Both the position numbers and the translations under genes were made by a program. The notes beneath the pieces were generated by a model. The model did no database searches. It was not told where the DNA came from and was given only the letters and a program-made list of their open reading frames with translations. A DNA stretch of 50,082 nt from positions 127,367 through 177,448 of the forward strand of contig NZ_FQXG01000003.1 of the NCBI RefSeq assembly GCF_900129905.1. The letters are read 5' to 3'. Source of the stretch: Ferrimonas marina. GTDB taxonomy: Bacteria; Pseudomonadota; Gammaproteobacteria; Enterobacterales; Shewanellaceae. Shown here in pieces: positions 1 through 7,560 of this stretch. How positions within the stretch are numbered: the first letter of the stretch is position 1; every line of letters begins with the position of its first letter.

Positions 1-13
1 GAGCGGGGCAGGT

Positions 14-305
14 GTATCGGTTCGATACAGGTTGGGGCAGGGCAGCAGTATCGGTTCGATACAGGGTGAGGAGTTGGGCTAGTGTGTCGGTTCGTTACGG
101 GCTGAGGAGTAGGGCTAGTGTATCGGTTCGATACAGGCTGAGGAGTGGGGCTGGTGTATCGATCCGATACGAGCGATGAGAAGGGCCTGGCTATATCAGT
201 AAGGCACAGTGGTCCTCTTTATCGATTCGATACTTCTGGCCTTCGGGGCTGGAGCCGAAAAGAACGGCTCGGCGTAGTTAGTAGGACGGTGTATCGAATC
301 GATAC
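14..305. repeat. Array of seven GTATCG-N3-CGATAC palindromes, probable partition centromere
   Basis: Palindromes with 6-bp arms and a 3-bp centre lie at 14-28, 48-62, 84-98 (degenerate, one change in each arm), 120-134, 156-170, 219-233 (first base T) and 291-305. Start-to-start spacings are 34, 36, 36, 36, 63 and 72, so most sites sit on a 36-bp period. From about 63 to 170 the whole unit is directly repeated, including the G-rich part CTGAGGAGTNGGGCTAGTG between palindromes. The centre is GTT in the first four and ATC, ATT and AAT in the last three. Tandem repeats each holding one palindrome beside parAB resemble the F-plasmid sopC centromere, so ParB-bound parS sites are the favoured reading. 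Iterons for a replication initiator are the main alternative. Confidence 0.75.
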
Positions 306-667
306 AGCCATCGTGTGTTTGGGCCTGGCCCTGCAACAAGCCAGCATTACATCGAAACGTGTGAAGCCCTGTAGGTGAATGGCAATGAGCGCAGGGAATT
401 CGTAGCTTGTGAGGGTCGATAAATCTTAGAGCTTGAAATCTTCTGCGTTGCTTTTGAGAAGAGTCTTATTTGATTTGCTACGGGCTGGGGCGGGCAAGAA
501 AATAGTGGTGATTAGGAGTGGGGGTGGGGGAGTGGTACCCCGACCGGATCTGGATATTAGGAAGGCATAGTTGCAACTAATGTGAGAAAGATCAGCATCT
601 TCGCTTGATGACTCTCGGAGACACTGGTATCTTGCTCATCAGAATCACGTAATGATAAGGGATTTTG
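306..667 (+). promoter_or_regulatory. Non-coding leader of parAB with a candidate promoter
   Basis: No convincing gene lies between the palindrome array and parA. A candidate sigma-70 promoter is TTGATG at 605-610 and TATCTT at 628-633 with a 17-bp spacer, about 35 nt before the parA start. A shine-dalgarno-like AAGGG lies at 657-661. A G-rich run followed by CCCC at about 518-540 could form a weak hairpin. ParA proteins with an N-terminal helix-turn-helix usually repress their own promoter, so an operator is expected here, but I cannot point to one. Confidence 0.4.
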
Positions 668-2002
668 ATGAAGAACTTGCTTACCAGCTTACTGGGTATT
701 GAAGAAAAGACGGGTGATTTCCAAGAATGTACTTATGACAAGACTCGTTGGGAAGGTGACCCGATATTTGAGATTGGTGGGAAGTTTTGCATAAAAGACA
801 ACCTTGTCAGGCTTACCCTGAAGGAAGTCAGTGCATTAATCTCAGTGTCAGAAGTTGATATCAAAAATGCACTTAAAGCTGGTGATATTGATGCTAGTTC
901 CAAGCAAGCCGGCGCGCGAACGGACCGTTTGTTTAACTCTTGGCAAATTTGGCAGGCGCGACAACACTTTTCTGCGTACCCCAAATTGGATCGGGTGGCT
1001 GGTGAAGTTGGCCGAGTGATGGCCGTCCTTGGACCCAAGGGCGGGGCGGGGAAAACTACACTCACAACAACTTCCGGTGTTTACGCAGCAAAAATGGGTT
1101 TCAAGGTCGTGCTTGTGGACTTCGATCCTCAGGGATCCACAACTGAGCAAACATTTGGTGAAGGCGAAGAACTGCTGTACGACATAGTCCAAAGTGGAAA
1201 AGAAAACATTGGGACGCTTCTATGGCCTGAACAGGAAGGCGAGAAGAAGATGTCTGATAAAGAGTATTCTGACTTCCTAGATAGCGAGTTAGAGCAATAC
1301 TTCCTAAGACTAACCTCCTGGCCGAATCTTCGAGTAATCGCAGCATCAAGAGGAATGGAGTCCTTAATGGTTCCTCGTCCCGGTTACCCTGTTGTCTACT
1401 CGACAGACCTAATCCGCCGAATCAACATGATCGCCAGAAAGCTGAAGGATGACCTGGGCTACGATTATATCGTGATGGATACTCCACCATCTTTTACAAA
1501 CATCCCAGGCCTCTCAGTGATGTCAGCTGACACCATTACTATTGCAGCAAACCCTGACGGCTGGAACTTCTCATCGATCGCAGAGTTTTGCCTGATCAAT
1601 CGCCAGCAGGTTGAGGCATTCATGAAACAAAATGTCTTGGAAGAGGGGGCTGACGTGATTAGCACGAAACTGGTAATCACGAATTTTGATAGTGGTCACA
1701 ACGACAAGACGGTAGTAGGCGACATGGAAAAGCTCTTTAAGAAGAATGAGTACCATAAGCCTTACATGCTGCGTTCACAGTGTGTGAAGGCTGCGCATGA
1801 AAATCGGCTAAACATCTTTGAGCTTCCAGTTAAGCATAGTGAGGTGTTTGGAACTAAGGCATCTGTTTCTCGCGCCATTGAGAATTGTGAAGATCTTTTC
1901 ATGGGCATTTTTAAAGAGGGAATTGAGGAGCTTTGGCCATCATTTAGCAGATTAGGTCATGACGGTAAGAAAACAGGCAAAAACGGTAAGTATCCGGGTT
2001 AA
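668..2002 (+). CDS. parA: ParA partition ATPase with N-terminal DNA-binding extension (type Ia)
   Basis: This is a Walker-type ATPase that positions plasmid copies on the nucleoid together with ParB and the centromere. The deviant Walker A motif KGGAGKT is at about residues 124-130, with the signature lysine before it. The Walker A' segment VLVDFDPQG is near 150, and the Walker B segment YIVMDTPPS near 270. About 110 residues precede the ATPase domain and contain a helix-turn-helix-like stretch (LTLKEVSALISVSEVDIKNAL, near 49-69), as in P1 ParA and SopA, which suggests autoregulation. ATG at 668 is chosen over the TTG just before it because AAGGG lies upstream at suitable distance. The stop touches the parB reading frame, so the two are coupled. 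Confidence 0.93.
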   Translation: MKNLLTSLLGIEEKTGDFQECTYDKTRWEGDPIFEIGGKFCIKDNLVRLTLKEVSALISVSEVDIKNALKAGDIDASSKQAGARTDRLFNSWQIWQARQHFSAYPKLDRVAGEVGRVMAVLGPKGGAGKTTLTTTSGVYAAKMGFKVVLVDFDPQGSTTEQTFGEGEELLYDIVQSGKENIGTLLWPEQEGEKKMSDKEYSDFLDSELEQYFLRLTSWPNLRVIAASRGMESLMVPRPGYPVVYSTDLIRRINMIARKLKDDLGYDYIVMDTPPSFTNIPGLSVMSADTITIAANPDGWNFSSIAEFCLINRQQVEAFMKQNVLEEGADVISTKLVITNFDSGHNDKTVVGDMEKLFKKNEYHKPYMLRSQCVKAAHENRLNIFELPVKHSEVFGTKASVSRAIENCEDLFMGIFKEGIEELWPSFSRLGHDGKKTGKNGKYPG

Positions 2003-2013
2003 TGGGGGGTGTT

Positions 2014-3189
2014 ATGAGTGAACAAGGACAAAACAGCAGAAGCAAAGATTTTGAAGGCCGTAACGCCCGGAGGCCGGCCCGCCGTGGCAGTGGAGGCGGT
2101 GGGGTAACTGTCTTAGCAGGGCAAGCCCAACAGGAAAACCTCGACAAAATACAAAACCTCCAACAGCAAGTCGATGAGTTGCAGAGGGAGAATGAAAGGC
2201 ACGCTAAGCCTATCAAAGTGCGATTGAAAGATGGGGTAGAGTTTGAGTATTTTGAGGGCGTTGTTACTGACGTGCCGCTTGAACTCATCTCGAAGGTTGT
2301 TACTCCTGATTGCCCAAACCGGTCGGAGGCATACTGGGTTAAGGCTAGAGCAGATGAGCACAGTACGTTTAACATTAACAAACGTTCAATGGAGCAAAGT
2401 AATCGTAATGACAAGCCCATTGATCTAAACGTAACGGATCCTGATGAAAACGGGATTAGTGAGCTACAGTTGATTGCCGGTGAAAACCGATTTGAGATTG
2501 CCAAAGACCTAAATTGGAAACATATTCGGGCCTTGATTGAGCGGGTAAATAACGCAAAAGAGTTCCGAAAGAAGCGAGAGGTCGAGAACAGTCAAGAAGG
2601 ATTGTCCGAATGGGACCGCGGGGTTCAGCAAAGGGCGATGATTGATAACGACTACAATGGCGTGATTGCTGATTACTTGAAGGATCATAAGACCGGTGAT
2701 GCGGACATCCGGACCTACATGCCGCTTGTTCAAGATCACAAAGGACTGTTCGAGCAGGATCTGCCTGGTCTTCAAACCGTCAAGCGGTACCGCTTTCGCG
2801 GGCTCGTCAAAAAAATTGAGGATGTGGGTGGTCCAGAGGCGCTGAGTTCCTTCATCAGCGAGGTTTGTAAACTCAAACCCGGCCTTGACCCTCATGATTC
2901 TGGCGATGCTATGAAGATTCTTGAGACAGCTGTGAAGGGCCAGGCTGGTATCGAGAAGCTGAAGGGCTCAGGTGTAGAGACGCCCAAGTCACCTGGTGCT
3001 CCAAAGCGAAAGAAACTGAAGGGCAAGGAAGTTTGGACTTCGGAGAGTTTGCATACCGGTGATGAGCCCATCCGCATGCTCGAGCAATCCGATGAGTCTG
3101 TAATCTTGCACATCCCGGAGGGGAACGGTGCCTTGGCTTCGAAGATCAAAGCATTCCTCAACGCCGCACAGTCGGATGACGTTGAGTAA
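2014..3189 (+). CDS. parB: ParB-family centromere-binding partition protein
   Basis: This is the probable adaptor that binds the palindromes upstream of parA and stimulates ParA. The arginine-rich N-terminus (RRPARRG near residues 19-25) fits a ParA-activating arginine finger. A coiled-coil-like segment follows near 40-62. The ParB/Spo0J-type box IAGENRFEIAKDL lies at about 154-166 and LSEWDRG near 197-203, matching the order in P1 ParB/SopB-like proteins. A basic linker (KRKKLKGKE) precedes the C-terminal domain, presumably for dimerisation. ATG at 2014 has a good ribosome site (GGGGGGTG); an ATG at 2002 overlapping the parA stop is in frame but has no such site. The GERR motif of CTP-binding ParBs is here GENR, so CTPase activity is uncertain. 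Confidence 0.85.
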   Translation: MSEQGQNSRSKDFEGRNARRPARRGSGGGGVTVLAGQAQQENLDKIQNLQQQVDELQRENERHAKPIKVRLKDGVEFEYFEGVVTDVPLELISKVVTPDCPNRSEAYWVKARADEHSTFNINKRSMEQSNRNDKPIDLNVTDPDENGISELQLIAGENRFEIAKDLNWKHIRALIERVNNAKEFRKKREVENSQEGLSEWDRGVQQRAMIDNDYNGVIADYLKDHKTGDADIRTYMPLVQDHKGLFEQDLPGLQTVKRYRFRGLVKKIEDVGGPEALSSFISEVCKLKPGLDPHDSGDAMKILETAVKGQAGIEKLKGSGVETPKSPGAPKRKKLKGKEVWTSESLHTGDEPIRMLEQSDESVILHIPEGNGALASKIKAFLNAAQSDDVE

Positions 3190-3203
3190 GAAAGGAAAAT
3201 AGC

Positions 3204-3230
3204 AAAAGGCGCCCATGAGGCGCCTTTTTT
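3204..3230 (+). terminator. Rho-independent terminator after parB
   Basis: The inverted repeat AGGCGCC / GGCGCCT has a 5-nt loop, is preceded by A residues and is followed by TTTTTT. It closes the parAB unit. Confidence 0.9.
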
Positions 3231-3429
3231 GTATATAAGTCCGCAGGGTGTTACGTAAGTATTATTATATATATTTGCGGCCCATGGCGGTATTAGAAGG
3301 CGCCCAGTGTTGCTTGAAGTTGTTATTATCGCCACTTACTATGAGTTCAAACTGATAAGCCAAACCATGGTCGTGGGTTCGCCATAGCCATATCTGAGTT
3401 GGCAAGACAACGTTCTCAGGTGGTATGCA

Positions 3430-4545
3430 ATGTTCGAGATTCAAAACGACGAAACAGTACACGACTCCAGGATTAAGGTCGTTGGCGTTGGCGGTGCGGG
3501 TAACAACGCGCTCGGCCATATGGTGGCAGAGAAAATCCATGGTGTGACCTTCAGTGCTATCAACACAGACAACCAGGTGCTTACCAAATGCCAGGTGGAC
3601 AATCGTGTGCTGATTGGCCAGCAGACTACCCGTGGCCGCGGGGCAGGGTGCAACCCGGATGTGGGTAAGATCGCCGCTGAAGAGAACCGCGATGAGATCG
3701 AGCGTCAACTAGAGGGCGCGTCGATGGTCTTCATTGCGGCTGGCATGGGTGGTGGTACCGGTACAGGCGCTGCTCCGGTTGTGGCCAAGCTGGCTCGTGA
3801 AAAGAACATTCTGACTGTGGCTGTTGTTACCAAACCGTTCAGCTTTGAAGGCGATGAAAAGCGCCAGTTGGCTGAAGAAGGCCTGCGTAAGCTGGGCGAG
3901 GTGGTCGACTCTCTTATCGTGCTGCCTAACGACAAGATCATGAAAGTGATGGATAAGAAGTGCACCCTGGTGGACGCATTCAAAGAGGCTAACAGCGTTC
4001 TTTGTGGTGCGGTCACCGGCATTTCCGACCTGGTTACCCGGACCGGTTTCATGAACGTCGACTTTTCCGACGTAAAAACCGTCATGACCAAGTATGGGAT
4101 GAGCATGATGGGGACCGGATACGCAAGCGGCGAGGATCGGGCCCGACTCGCGTGCCAGGCAGCAATTAGCAGCCCTCTGCTGGAAGACGTTGATCTCAGC
4201 GGGGCGAAGGGGGTTCTGGTCAATATCACATGTCGTGACTTGGGGCTGATGGAGTTCGATGAGATCGGCCAGATGATCCGAGAGAAGGCTGACAGGAATG
4301 CTACTATCAAAATTGGCTCTGTTGTTAGTGACGACCTCGAAGATGAAGACGGGCTGAAGGTAACCGTGGTGGCAACCGGGCTCGAATCTCCGTATCGCAA
4401 GTCGTTGACGATGGAAGAGCATCCGGATGTATCGCTGGAGAGCAGAGGGGCCATGACAGCAACACGTCAGGGCCAGGGCGTTGAAAAGCCCTCTGTGATG
4501 CCTGATATACCAGGCCCGTCATTCCTGAAGAGTCAGCGCCCGTAG
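3430..4545 (+). CDS. ftsZ: FtsZ homologue (tubulin-like GTPase) on the plasmid
   Basis: This is a full FtsZ fold of 371 residues. The nucleotide-binding start VVGVGGAGNNA is at about 17-27, the tubulin signature GGGTGTGAAP at 107-116, and the T7 synergy loop NVDFSD at 209-214 with its catalytic aspartate. The segment GMSMMGTGYASGEDRA is nearly identical to chromosomal FtsZ. After a short linker of about 45 residues the protein ends with DIPGPSFLKSQ, which resembles the conserved C-terminal peptide that binds FtsA, ZipA and MinC. It could therefore polymerise and touch host division proteins. It is not of the TubZ or PhuZ type. It stands alone between two hairpins beside parAB, which suggests a role in plasmid maintenance or in adjusting host division. 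ATG at 3430 follows AGGTGG. The preceding 200 bp are AT-rich and non-coding. Confidence 0.93.
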   Translation: MFEIQNDETVHDSRIKVVGVGGAGNNALGHMVAEKIHGVTFSAINTDNQVLTKCQVDNRVLIGQQTTRGRGAGCNPDVGKIAAEENRDEIERQLEGASMVFIAAGMGGGTGTGAAPVVAKLAREKNILTVAVVTKPFSFEGDEKRQLAEEGLRKLGEVVDSLIVLPNDKIMKVMDKKCTLVDAFKEANSVLCGAVTGISDLVTRTGFMNVDFSDVKTVMTKYGMSMMGTGYASGEDRARLACQAAISSPLLEDVDLSGAKGVLVNITCRDLGLMEFDEIGQMIREKADRNATIKIGSVVSDDLEDEDGLKVTVVATGLESPYRKSLTMEEHPDVSLESRGAMTATRQGQGVEKPSVMPDIPGPSFLKSQRP

Positions 4546-4567
4546 AGGTGCAGAGAATCCAGCAAGA

Positions 4568-4586
4568 TGGGGCCCAGAGGGCCCCA
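4568..4586 (+). terminator. Hairpin after ftsZ
   Basis: TGGGGCCC-AGA-GGGCCCCA forms an 8-bp stem with a 3-nt loop between ftsZ and the zinc-finger gene. No T-tract follows, so it may attenuate or protect the mRNA end and not fully terminate. Confidence 0.5.
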
Positions 4587-4618
4587 GATTTAAAAGAACA
4601 ATAATAACGGTAGTTAGG

Positions 4619-5014
4619 ATGAATCCGACAGACATTGAATCGCACCTGAGCGCTGATCAGGTGCGTATTATTTATAGCGATTTGCAAAACATCATCACCT
4701 CCGGCCAGAACCGGGTGAAGGTGCTAGAAGGCATTTTTACGCAGATCGACGGTTCTTTCTCGGATGCGGTGGATGCGGCTGATGCAAACAATCAGCGCAC
4801 AGAGACCCTGGCAGACATTGATCGAGAAAAGCAGGCAATCCGGGCGGCTCAGCGAGCGCTAGGCCGTATCGATGAGTTGGGGGAGCTGGGCTATTGTTCG
4901 GAGTGCGATGTCGACATCCCGTTTAAGCGGCTTAAGATCGCGCCCACGACCACGCTTTGTGTCGACTGTAAGCAGGCACAAGAGAAGTTCCAGCGAATAC
5001 ATCGACACGCATAG
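4619..5014 (+). CDS. DksA/TraR-family zinc-finger protein
   Basis: The 131-residue protein has a helical N-terminal half and a C-terminal C4 zinc finger with CSEC near residue 98 and CVDC near 118, flanked by LGRIDELGELGYCSEC, the typical DksA/TraR segment. Members bind the RNA polymerase secondary channel and change promoter choice; plasmid TraR does this without ppGpp. It is longer than F TraR (73 residues) and near DksA in size (151), but I do not see the DksA acidic coiled-coil tip clearly. It lies downstream of ftsZ with its own AT-rich leader (ACAATAATAA at about 4599-4608) and a strong terminator behind. It could retune host transcription for plasmid genes. Confidence 0.8.
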   Translation: MNPTDIESHLSADQVRIIYSDLQNIITSGQNRVKVLEGIFTQIDGSFSDAVDAADANNQRTETLADIDREKQAIRAAQRALGRIDELGELGYCSECDVDIPFKRLKIAPTTTLCVDCKQAQEKFQRIHRHA

Positions 5015-5015
5015 G

Positions 5016-5042
5016 AAAGGGGCCCATGGGGCCCCTTTTTTT
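5016..5042. terminator. Bidirectional terminator between convergent genes
   Basis: AAAGGGGCCC-ATG-GGGCCCCTTTTTTT is a perfect stem with T-tracts usable on both strands. It separates the DksA-like gene from the convergent dsbC-like gene. Confidence 0.9.
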
Positions 5043-5045
5043 CGG

Positions 5046-6098
5046 CTATAGCACCTTGGCTAGGAAGTCCCTCAGGTTTCGATAGCCTGAGAACACCTGG
5101 CCCTCTGAGGTGAATACTGTTGGCGTCCCATACCTGGGTACACCAAACACCTGGCCTAGCCATTGGTGTTGATGGATAGGGTTGGGATGACGTTGTTGCC
5201 TGACGTCCTCAGGAAGGCTCTCACAGGCATGGTTCAACCGGGTGTTACGGTACAGGGCATTCAGGCCAGCTGTTTGATCTGGTGCACACCAGGCGCTGAG
5301 CATTTGCTGATTTTCGTCTGCATGTCCGCTGCGGGGGTAGAACAGCATTTTGACAGTTACACCCGCAGCCGTGATCTTGTCCAAGTCAGCGTGGAGCCTC
5401 CTGCAGTAGCCGCAAGTGTGGCTATGGAAAACGGCAACCTGAGCTTTCTCCTCACCGACTGCTGGGTAGGTGACAACCCAGCTGTCATCCAGCTTGGAGA
5501 AGAGGGACTGTACTTGGACTTCAGTCTCGGATTTGGAAAGAACACTGCCATCGGGTGCGAACCCAATCTTGGGGATAGCAGTGAGGTTTTCCTTTGGAGC
5601 TGGTTTCAGCTTTTCCACGGCTGATTTGGGGTCGATCTGGGGAGCCGTTCGAATGGAGGCAATCTGCTCAGCAACTCGTTGGTTCGGCGCCTGGTTTGCT
5701 GGAATCTGATTAATGCCTGCTTCGCGTATCGGCAGTTTCACGGCTTCGCCTGGGGAGCGGTACTTTGCCATGGCATTAAACCTTGCCATTTCACCTAGCG
5801 CTGGGGCCGATAGGTTTCGCCCAGTGGAAAGAGCTTGGGCATGGCCCCAGATCCCGATGGTGTTGCTTTGGTCGAGGTAGACAACCCCTTTGTCAGTTGC
5901 CACCTCCGTCAGCCCAAAGGGGGTATTGCGAACACCAATGATGACCACTGGGTAAGCCTCTAGGGCTTCTTTGATTTCTACCGGTGCTGGTTCAAGCACT
6001 GCAGAGAGCGGTTCAGGATCACTCGATTTCGTACCGAAGTGTCCAGCTGCCACGCCGGCTGCAAAGCACGACAGCCAAATAAGATCTTTCTTTGTCAT
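5046..6098 (-). CDS. DsbC-like periplasmic disulfide isomerase
   Basis: It begins with a signal or anchor segment (LIWLSCFAAGVAAG). A DsbC-type N-terminal dimerisation domain follows (GLTEVATDKGVVYLD ... GHAQALSTG), then a linker of about 130 residues, and a C-terminal thioredoxin fold with CGYC active site and the cis-proline loop YGTPTVF. It would isomerise disulfides in secreted proteins, likely pilus or T4SS parts; IncI plasmids also carry a Dsb-type protein, TrbB. The long linker between the domains is unlike chromosomal DsbC. ATG at 6098 is chosen because AGGA lies upstream; an in-frame ATG 66 bp earlier would add residues unlike a signal peptide. Confidence 0.85.
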   Translation of the reverse strand: MTKKDLIWLSCFAAGVAAGHFGTKSSDPEPLSAVLEPAPVEIKEALEAYPVVIIGVRNTPFGLTEVATDKGVVYLDQSNTIGIWGHAQALSTGRNLSAPALGEMARFNAMAKYRSPGEAVKLPIREAGINQIPANQAPNQRVAEQIASIRTAPQIDPKSAVEKLKPAPKENLTAIPKIGFAPDGSVLSKSETEVQVQSLFSKLDDSWVVTYPAVGEEKAQVAVFHSHTCGYCRRLHADLDKITAAGVTVKMLFYPRSGHADENQQMLSAWCAPDQTAGLNALYRNTRLNHACESLPEDVRQQRHPNPIHQHQWLGQVFGVPRYGTPTVFTSEGQVFSGYRNLRDFLAKVL

Positions 6099-6194
6099 AA
6101 TTGTCCTGTAACGAAGCGGGAACTGCGGCCACCTGACGGGATGCCAGGAGACTGCTTCATCCAATAATTATATTGCCTGGGCTGGGTAGGTTTG

Positions 6195-7523
6195 ATGTTT
6201 TATCAGCTAGTGGAGTTGCCTTCGTTGTTCGCGGATAGCCTGACTGATTTGCAGGACGGCGCCGTGGAGTTGACGTGGGAGGGTTTGATCGAGCGTTTTT
6301 CATCAAGTGTGCCTCTGAAGGAAAAGAAAGCCGGCTCTGTGTTTCTCCCCATCGCCTTGGTCGATGTTCTGGTCCCGCAGGATAGGCCCTCAGGCGATGG
6401 GGTGACCTACCGGCACGAGGGCAATGTGTCGGCGATGACGATGTTGGTATTGGATCTCGATGAGCCTGGCGCGTTGGAAAGAGCCAACAAGGTTCTGGGC
6501 CGGTATCAACGCCTGCTGTACTCAACCTTCTCCAGAACGACCGAAAGTCCGGACAAGTACCGTTTGGTCCTGCCGTTGTCTGCCCCGGTTGAGGCGGGCA
6601 GGTGGCAGACACTCTATGCAGGGGTCGCTGCAGAAATCGGCTCAGATACCAGTTGCGGCAACCTGTCTCGCTCGTACTTCTTGCCGAGCCACCAGGAGGC
6701 CAGTTCGATACCGCCGGTTTTCGAGGTATTTGACGGTGAGGTGCTGTCTCCAGATGCCTTGTCCAGTTTCAAGCGCATAAAGACCCCCTCTGGACGCCCC
6801 AGAAAGGTCAGGAGAGATTCCGGCGTCATAATGCACCCATCTATGACGATTGTCCCCAGACGGCTTTACAGGGCTTCTGAGGCTGGTTGGGACAAAGAAT
6901 CAATGCAGAGACGTCACGCAAGCAGGATTGAGGCGATGGCCGAGTCTGGTCATCGTCATGCGTTTGCGTTGGGTGTGACTGGCGCTGAGGTAGACCGATT
7001 CGGTAAGGACGTTGATTGGCAGTCGGTTGTGAGTTTCCTTTACGACATGGCGCAGGTGCACTCGGGTAGGCCACTATGGCTGGGGGACACGCCCAAGGAA
7101 TTGCCTGGCATGGTCACCAGTGCGTATCGGAAGTTTGGGGCCAATCTCAGTGCTGCAGAGCGCAAAAAGCTGACCTCGGAATTAGTTGATCTAATGAAAA
7201 CGGCCACGGCAACCGGGAGGGCGGGGCAGGAGTATCCTTATGGCGCTGCAGGAGAGGGTCAAAGCGTATTGCCTGATAGGTCCCCACTTAGCCGCCGCTG
7301 GGCTTGGCTTATTAAGCTTGCGGTTGATGGTGGGGCAGGGTGCTTAGACCTAATGGTACAAAGCGAATTTGGCTGGCATAACGAACCGCTGCTGGCCGGT
7401 GACTTTGAGCAGGCGATACTCGGAGTGTTGGGGCAGGTCGACGGGGGTGCCCTTATTAGCAGCCAGGCTTGGCAATACTTGGTCTCGAAGGGTCGGCGGA
7501 AAGGTCAGTTGGTCGAGAGCTAA
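6195..7523 (+). CDS. Primase-polymerase-like (AEP superfamily) protein, candidate replication initiator
   Basis: The N-terminal half carries the pattern of archaeo-eukaryotic primases found in phages and plasmids. MLVLDLDEPG near residues 89-98 supplies a DxD pair, then YSTFSRTTESPDKYRLVLPLS near 115-135, then NLSRSYFLPS near 159-168. The C-terminal 230 residues are unrecognised, partly basic, and may be a helical primase-C-terminal-like region. Such proteins make primers and often act as the plasmid replication protein. No other Rep candidate is visible in the window. ATG at 6195 follows GGGTAGG; a TTG directly before it is also possible. It diverges from dsbC and ends at a strong terminator. 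The family call rests on the motif pattern only. Confidence 0.6.
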   Translation: MFYQLVELPSLFADSLTDLQDGAVELTWEGLIERFSSSVPLKEKKAGSVFLPIALVDVLVPQDRPSGDGVTYRHEGNVSAMTMLVLDLDEPGALERANKVLGRYQRLLYSTFSRTTESPDKYRLVLPLSAPVEAGRWQTLYAGVAAEIGSDTSCGNLSRSYFLPSHQEASSIPPVFEVFDGEVLSPDALSSFKRIKTPSGRPRKVRRDSGVIMHPSMTIVPRRLYRASEAGWDKESMQRRHASRIEAMAESGHRHAFALGVTGAEVDRFGKDVDWQSVVSFLYDMAQVHSGRPLWLGDTPKELPGMVTSAYRKFGANLSAAERKKLTSELVDLMKTATATGRAGQEYPYGAAGEGQSVLPDRSPLSRRWAWLIKLAVDGGAGCLDLMVQSEFGWHNEPLLAGDFEQAILGVLGQVDGGALISSQAWQYLVSKGRRKGQLVES

Positions 7524-7524
7524 G

Positions 7525-7550
7525 AAACGGCGCCCTTGGGCGCCGTTTTT
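7525..7550. terminator. Terminator after the primase-like gene
   Basis: AAACGGCGCCC-TT-GGGCGCCGTTTTT is a perfect stem with flanking A and T runs. It lies between convergent genes and can work in both directions. Confidence 0.9.
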
Positions 7551-7560
7551 GATTGATGCT

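Noticed and set aside
1-310. Possible CRISPR array
   Set aside because: The repeats include the spacer part, the spacers are not unique, and no cas genes are present.
145-378. Open frame of 77 codons in the palindrome array
   Set aside because: Its residues are a read-through of the repeats (YRSDTS, YRFDTS, YRIDTA), with no ribosome site or other sign of coding.
3705-4454. Long minus-strand open frames opposite ftsZ
   Set aside because: They are serine- and arginine-rich shadows of a well conserved gene.
5163-5709. Plus-strand open frames opposite the dsbC-like gene
   Set aside because: The opposite strand encodes a recognisable DsbC fold, and these show no motif.
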